Shown: positions 33,564-35,191 of the stretch, piece after piece
Position numbering within the stretch: position 1 is the first letter of the stretch
Layout of the letters: every line of letters starts with the position of its first letter
NCBI RefSeq assembly: GCF_026239675.1
Contig: NZ_JAPIVQ010000013.1
Span: forward strand, 1 to 35,191
Length of the DNA: 35,191 nucleotides
Direction: 5' to 3'
Origin: Pedobacter sp. PLR
GTDB taxonomy: Bacteria > Bacteroidota > Bacteroidia > Sphingobacteriales > Sphingobacteriaceae
Translations under genes and position numbers: made by a program
The notes under the pieces: model-generated
Seen by the model: only the letters and a program-made list of their open reading frames with translations
The model's database searches: none
What the model was told of the DNA's origin: nothing

Positions 33564-33873
33564 ACCTTGTACTAAAATTGGTGCTTTAATTAATATGCAG
33601 GAGTGTAAATTGAACTGGGTTATGTATTGATGGTGGACGGTGATTTTGGAAATGAGACAGATATGATGGTTAAAGAGTTTCAAAAGAATAAAGTCTGAAG
33701 AGTGATGGGGAAGTAACCAGTTCATTGATGAGTTTGCATTATAGGGAAAACTGGAATTGTTTTTGGCACTACAAGACAGTTTTTTTCTTTGAGAATATGT
33801 GAATCTGCTACATGGTAACAGAAACAAAGCCTATAAAATGACTTTTATTAAATCACTTATAAAGTAATTCAAA
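33564..33873. other. Region after the fusion gene, with a CHAP-gene relic
   Basis: 310 bp without an intact gene. No clear terminator follows the fusion gene. 33615-33742 is the decayed copy of the first PG_binding_1 repeat described separately. The remainder is AT-rich, and its last 30 bp serve as the leader of the next gene. Confidence 0.6.
33615..33742 (+). pseudogene. Relic of a PG_binding_1 repeat, copy of part of the CHAP gene
   Basis: The stretch aligns with 26411-26539 inside the CHAP gene. It starts CTGGGTTATG against CTGGGCTACG and includes a 26-bp block (AGTGATGGGGAAGTAACCAG and the six bases after it, at 33701-33726) that is identical. It encodes GYVLMVDGDFGNETD, then loses frame by a 1-bp deletion near 33690 and ends in a stop. 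Only this repeat remains; no CHAP domain or second repeat is seen nearby. It records a former second CHAP-like gene or a partial duplication. Confidence 0.85.
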
Positions 33874-34494
33874 ATGAAAAAGAATATAGGGCTAACATTA
33901 ATAGGACTATCCTTTCTGGCTTTTTTAATAAATCACTACTTTATAGAAAATAAAGAAACGAATAATGTATTTCCATTTTTAGCAATTCTATTCTTTGTAA
34001 TAGGATTTATTGTAATTATTCCTTTTGAATTATTTTCAATGTATATTTTTGATCCAAAAGACTGGGCAGAAAATAAGTCAATTGAAAAATTAGTTAGCAA
34101 ATTTAGGCTTAGAGCACTCCTTTTCAACAATGTTTCGGTTATCATACTCGTAACCGCCATAGGCGTAATAATAACGGGGTTTTATTTTTTAGTTGACCCT
34201 CCAATACAAAAACCTTCTGATGTTTCTGTCAATATTACTATCAGAATTGGCTCATCAATTTTATTAATATTCTTGGTTCAAATGTTATTTAAAGTATTTA
34301 AATATTTATTAAGGGTAGCAGCCTTCTATAATGCAAAAGCTGATGCTATAGAATTGAACAAAATGAAACCAGAAATAGAATTAGAAAAATTAATGGAATT
34401 GTTGACGCCAGAAAAATATGATATCGCTGATTTACAGCAATCTTCAATATCAGATAATATTGTTGAAATGATTAAAGCCAAATTAGGAAAATAA
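33874..34494 (+). CDS. Membrane protein with about four helices and charged tail
   Basis: 206 residues. Hydrophobic spans at about 5-22, 33-58, 88-112 and 124-145, then a charged, helix-prone tail (LNKMKPEIELEKLMELLTPEKYDIADLQQSS). No motif is recognised. It is 310 bp after the fusion gene with a relic in between, so membership in the hydrolase operon is doubtful. A 32-codon open frame (34495-34593) follows its stop codon in the same frame. Base composition is more AT-rich than that of the hydrolase genes. Confidence 0.7.
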   Translation: MKKNIGLTLIGLSFLAFLINHYFIENKETNNVFPFLAILFFVIGFIVIIPFELFSMYIFDPKDWAENKSIEKLVSKFRLRALLFNNVSVIILVTAIGVIITGFYFLVDPPIQKPSDVSVNITIRIGSSILLIFLVQMLFKVFKYLLRVAAFYNAKADAIELNKMKPEIELEKLMELLTPEKYDIADLQQSSISDNIVEMIKAKLGK

Positions 34495-34604
34495 TTGTCT
34501 AATACGGTTGTCATATCTATTGCCTACGATGACCGTCAGGGAAATAGAGCGAATGACCCCATATATTATAAGAAATTACTTAAGCCTCAATAATATTTTG
34601 TAGT

Positions 34605-35183
34605 ATGAATCAGAAAATTCCGAAAGAAAAATCAATACTTACAAAAGTATTTGGTAATGAGTCATTTATTGAAAAGCTATTTTTATTATTTTTAACGGCT
34701 CTACTTTCAGGACTGATTATTCCATATGTTGGGACTGAGATACAAAGAAATAAAGCTAGAAACGATATAGTTTTACAGGCGCAGAGTAAACTTTTGGAAG
34801 ATGTTTCCAAAACTTTGTTAACATATGAAACCTTATTACTAGATATAAGCTGGTTCAAAACCGATAAGGGGCATAATGAAGAAATGCATAAAAAAGCATT
34901 TGCCCGATATAGTGAGCGTGCTGTAGATTTACTAGCTGATTGGAGAGTTGAATCAATTAGAGTGAAAAGCCTGGCATCGGCTGAAACCAGTAAAAAACTA
35001 GATAGCTTTCAATTAACAATGTTTCACATCCAAGATTCCCCGATGAATATTTTATATAGGGAAAAAGGATCTGTTTGCAAGTGGGAGCAATTACATAAAA
35101 TAAATGCAGATATGCTGTTTCAAGCACAAAAATTAATTTCAGATCTTGCTATTGAAATGAAAATAACAAAAGGTGATATATAG
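34605..35183 (+). CDS. Small protein with one or two membrane spans and coiled coil
   Basis: 192 residues. A short basic start, a hydrophobic region at about 24-44 (FIEKLFLLFLTALLSGLIIPYVG), then a long helical region rich in Lys, Glu and Leu, which looks like a soluble four-helix or coiled-coil part (QAQSKLLEDVSKTLLTYE, AVDLLADWRVESIRVKSL). No motif recognised. The gene ends 8 bp before the window edge, and any partner further on is not visible. The topology is like the coiled-coil/TM protein at 24883-25617 but the sequences do not align by eye. Confidence 0.7.
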   Translation: MNQKIPKEKSILTKVFGNESFIEKLFLLFLTALLSGLIIPYVGTEIQRNKARNDIVLQAQSKLLEDVSKTLLTYETLLLDISWFKTDKGHNEEMHKKAFARYSERAVDLLADWRVESIRVKSLASAETSKKLDSFQLTMFHIQDSPMNILYREKGSVCKWEQLHKINADMLFQAQKLISDLAIEMKITKGDI

Positions 35184-35191
35184 CAACCATA

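Noticed and set aside
1..35191. CRISPR arrays, tRNA or rRNA genes, insertion sequences
   Set aside because: No regularly spaced direct repeats with unique spacers, no cloverleaf-like stretch and no transposase or integrase gene were found by eye.

Overview
The window looks like a chromosomal segment of a Bacteroidota bacterium, most like the Sphingobacteriaceae (Pedobacter or Mucilaginibacter type). The grounds are AT-rich DNA, an ECF sigma/FecR anti-sigma/SusC/SusD cassette with the long N-terminal leader common in Pedobacter SusC proteins, Bacteroidota-type lipoprotein signals, and weak or absent Shine-Dalgarno sequences. Everything here is read by eye; no database search was possible.

Layout. 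Positions 1-1249 hold no convincing intact gene: a frameshifted 3' gene end, an intrinsic terminator and a set of 10-bp phased repeats. From 1250 to 4609 come an MFS transporter, a small protein with an RNA polymerase alpha-CTD-like tail, and a lipoprotein metzincin with a discoidin domain. From 4907 to 5605 there is a broken glycosidase-like gene, then a small secreted protein (5873-6184) with a clear terminator. From 6711 to 18036 there is a polysaccharide utilisation locus: ECF sigma, FecR anti-sigma, SusC with an STN domain, SusD, a DUF1735-like lipoprotein with a fucolectin-like domain, a GH18 lipoprotein and a GH29 alpha-L-fucosidase. Sensing through SusC/FecR should release the sigma factor; the enzyme pair points to a fucosylated, GlcNAc-containing glycan. 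A convergent dyad separates this locus from a minus-strand PAS-LuxR regulator (18327-19109).

The most unusual part is 19404-33563, a one-strand, tightly spaced set of genes. In order these are a 53-aa membrane peptide, a lipoprotein, a PF04185-type phosphoesterase, two M19-type metal dipeptidase homologues, a four-helix membrane protein, a coiled-coil/TM protein, a leaderless CHAP-like cell-wall hydrolase with two PG_binding_1 domains, a GHSAG serine hydrolase, a stand-alone caspase, an overlapping 565-aa unknown protein with a winged-helix-like tail, and an 855-aa caspase-subtilase fusion. None of the hydrolases has a signal peptide, although several have targets (cell wall, lipids) outside the cytoplasm. 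Two intergenic regions, one before each half of the set, carry a 59-bp near-copy of the same promoter-like element (about 75% identical without gaps), which suggests the halves are switched on together. I read this as a candidate caspase-controlled lytic or conflict (defence-like) system that I cannot match to a named one. That function is inference.

Downstream of the fusion, 33615-33742 is a decayed copy of part of the CHAP gene, so the cluster has been duplicating and losing parts. The window ends with two small membrane proteins of unknown role.
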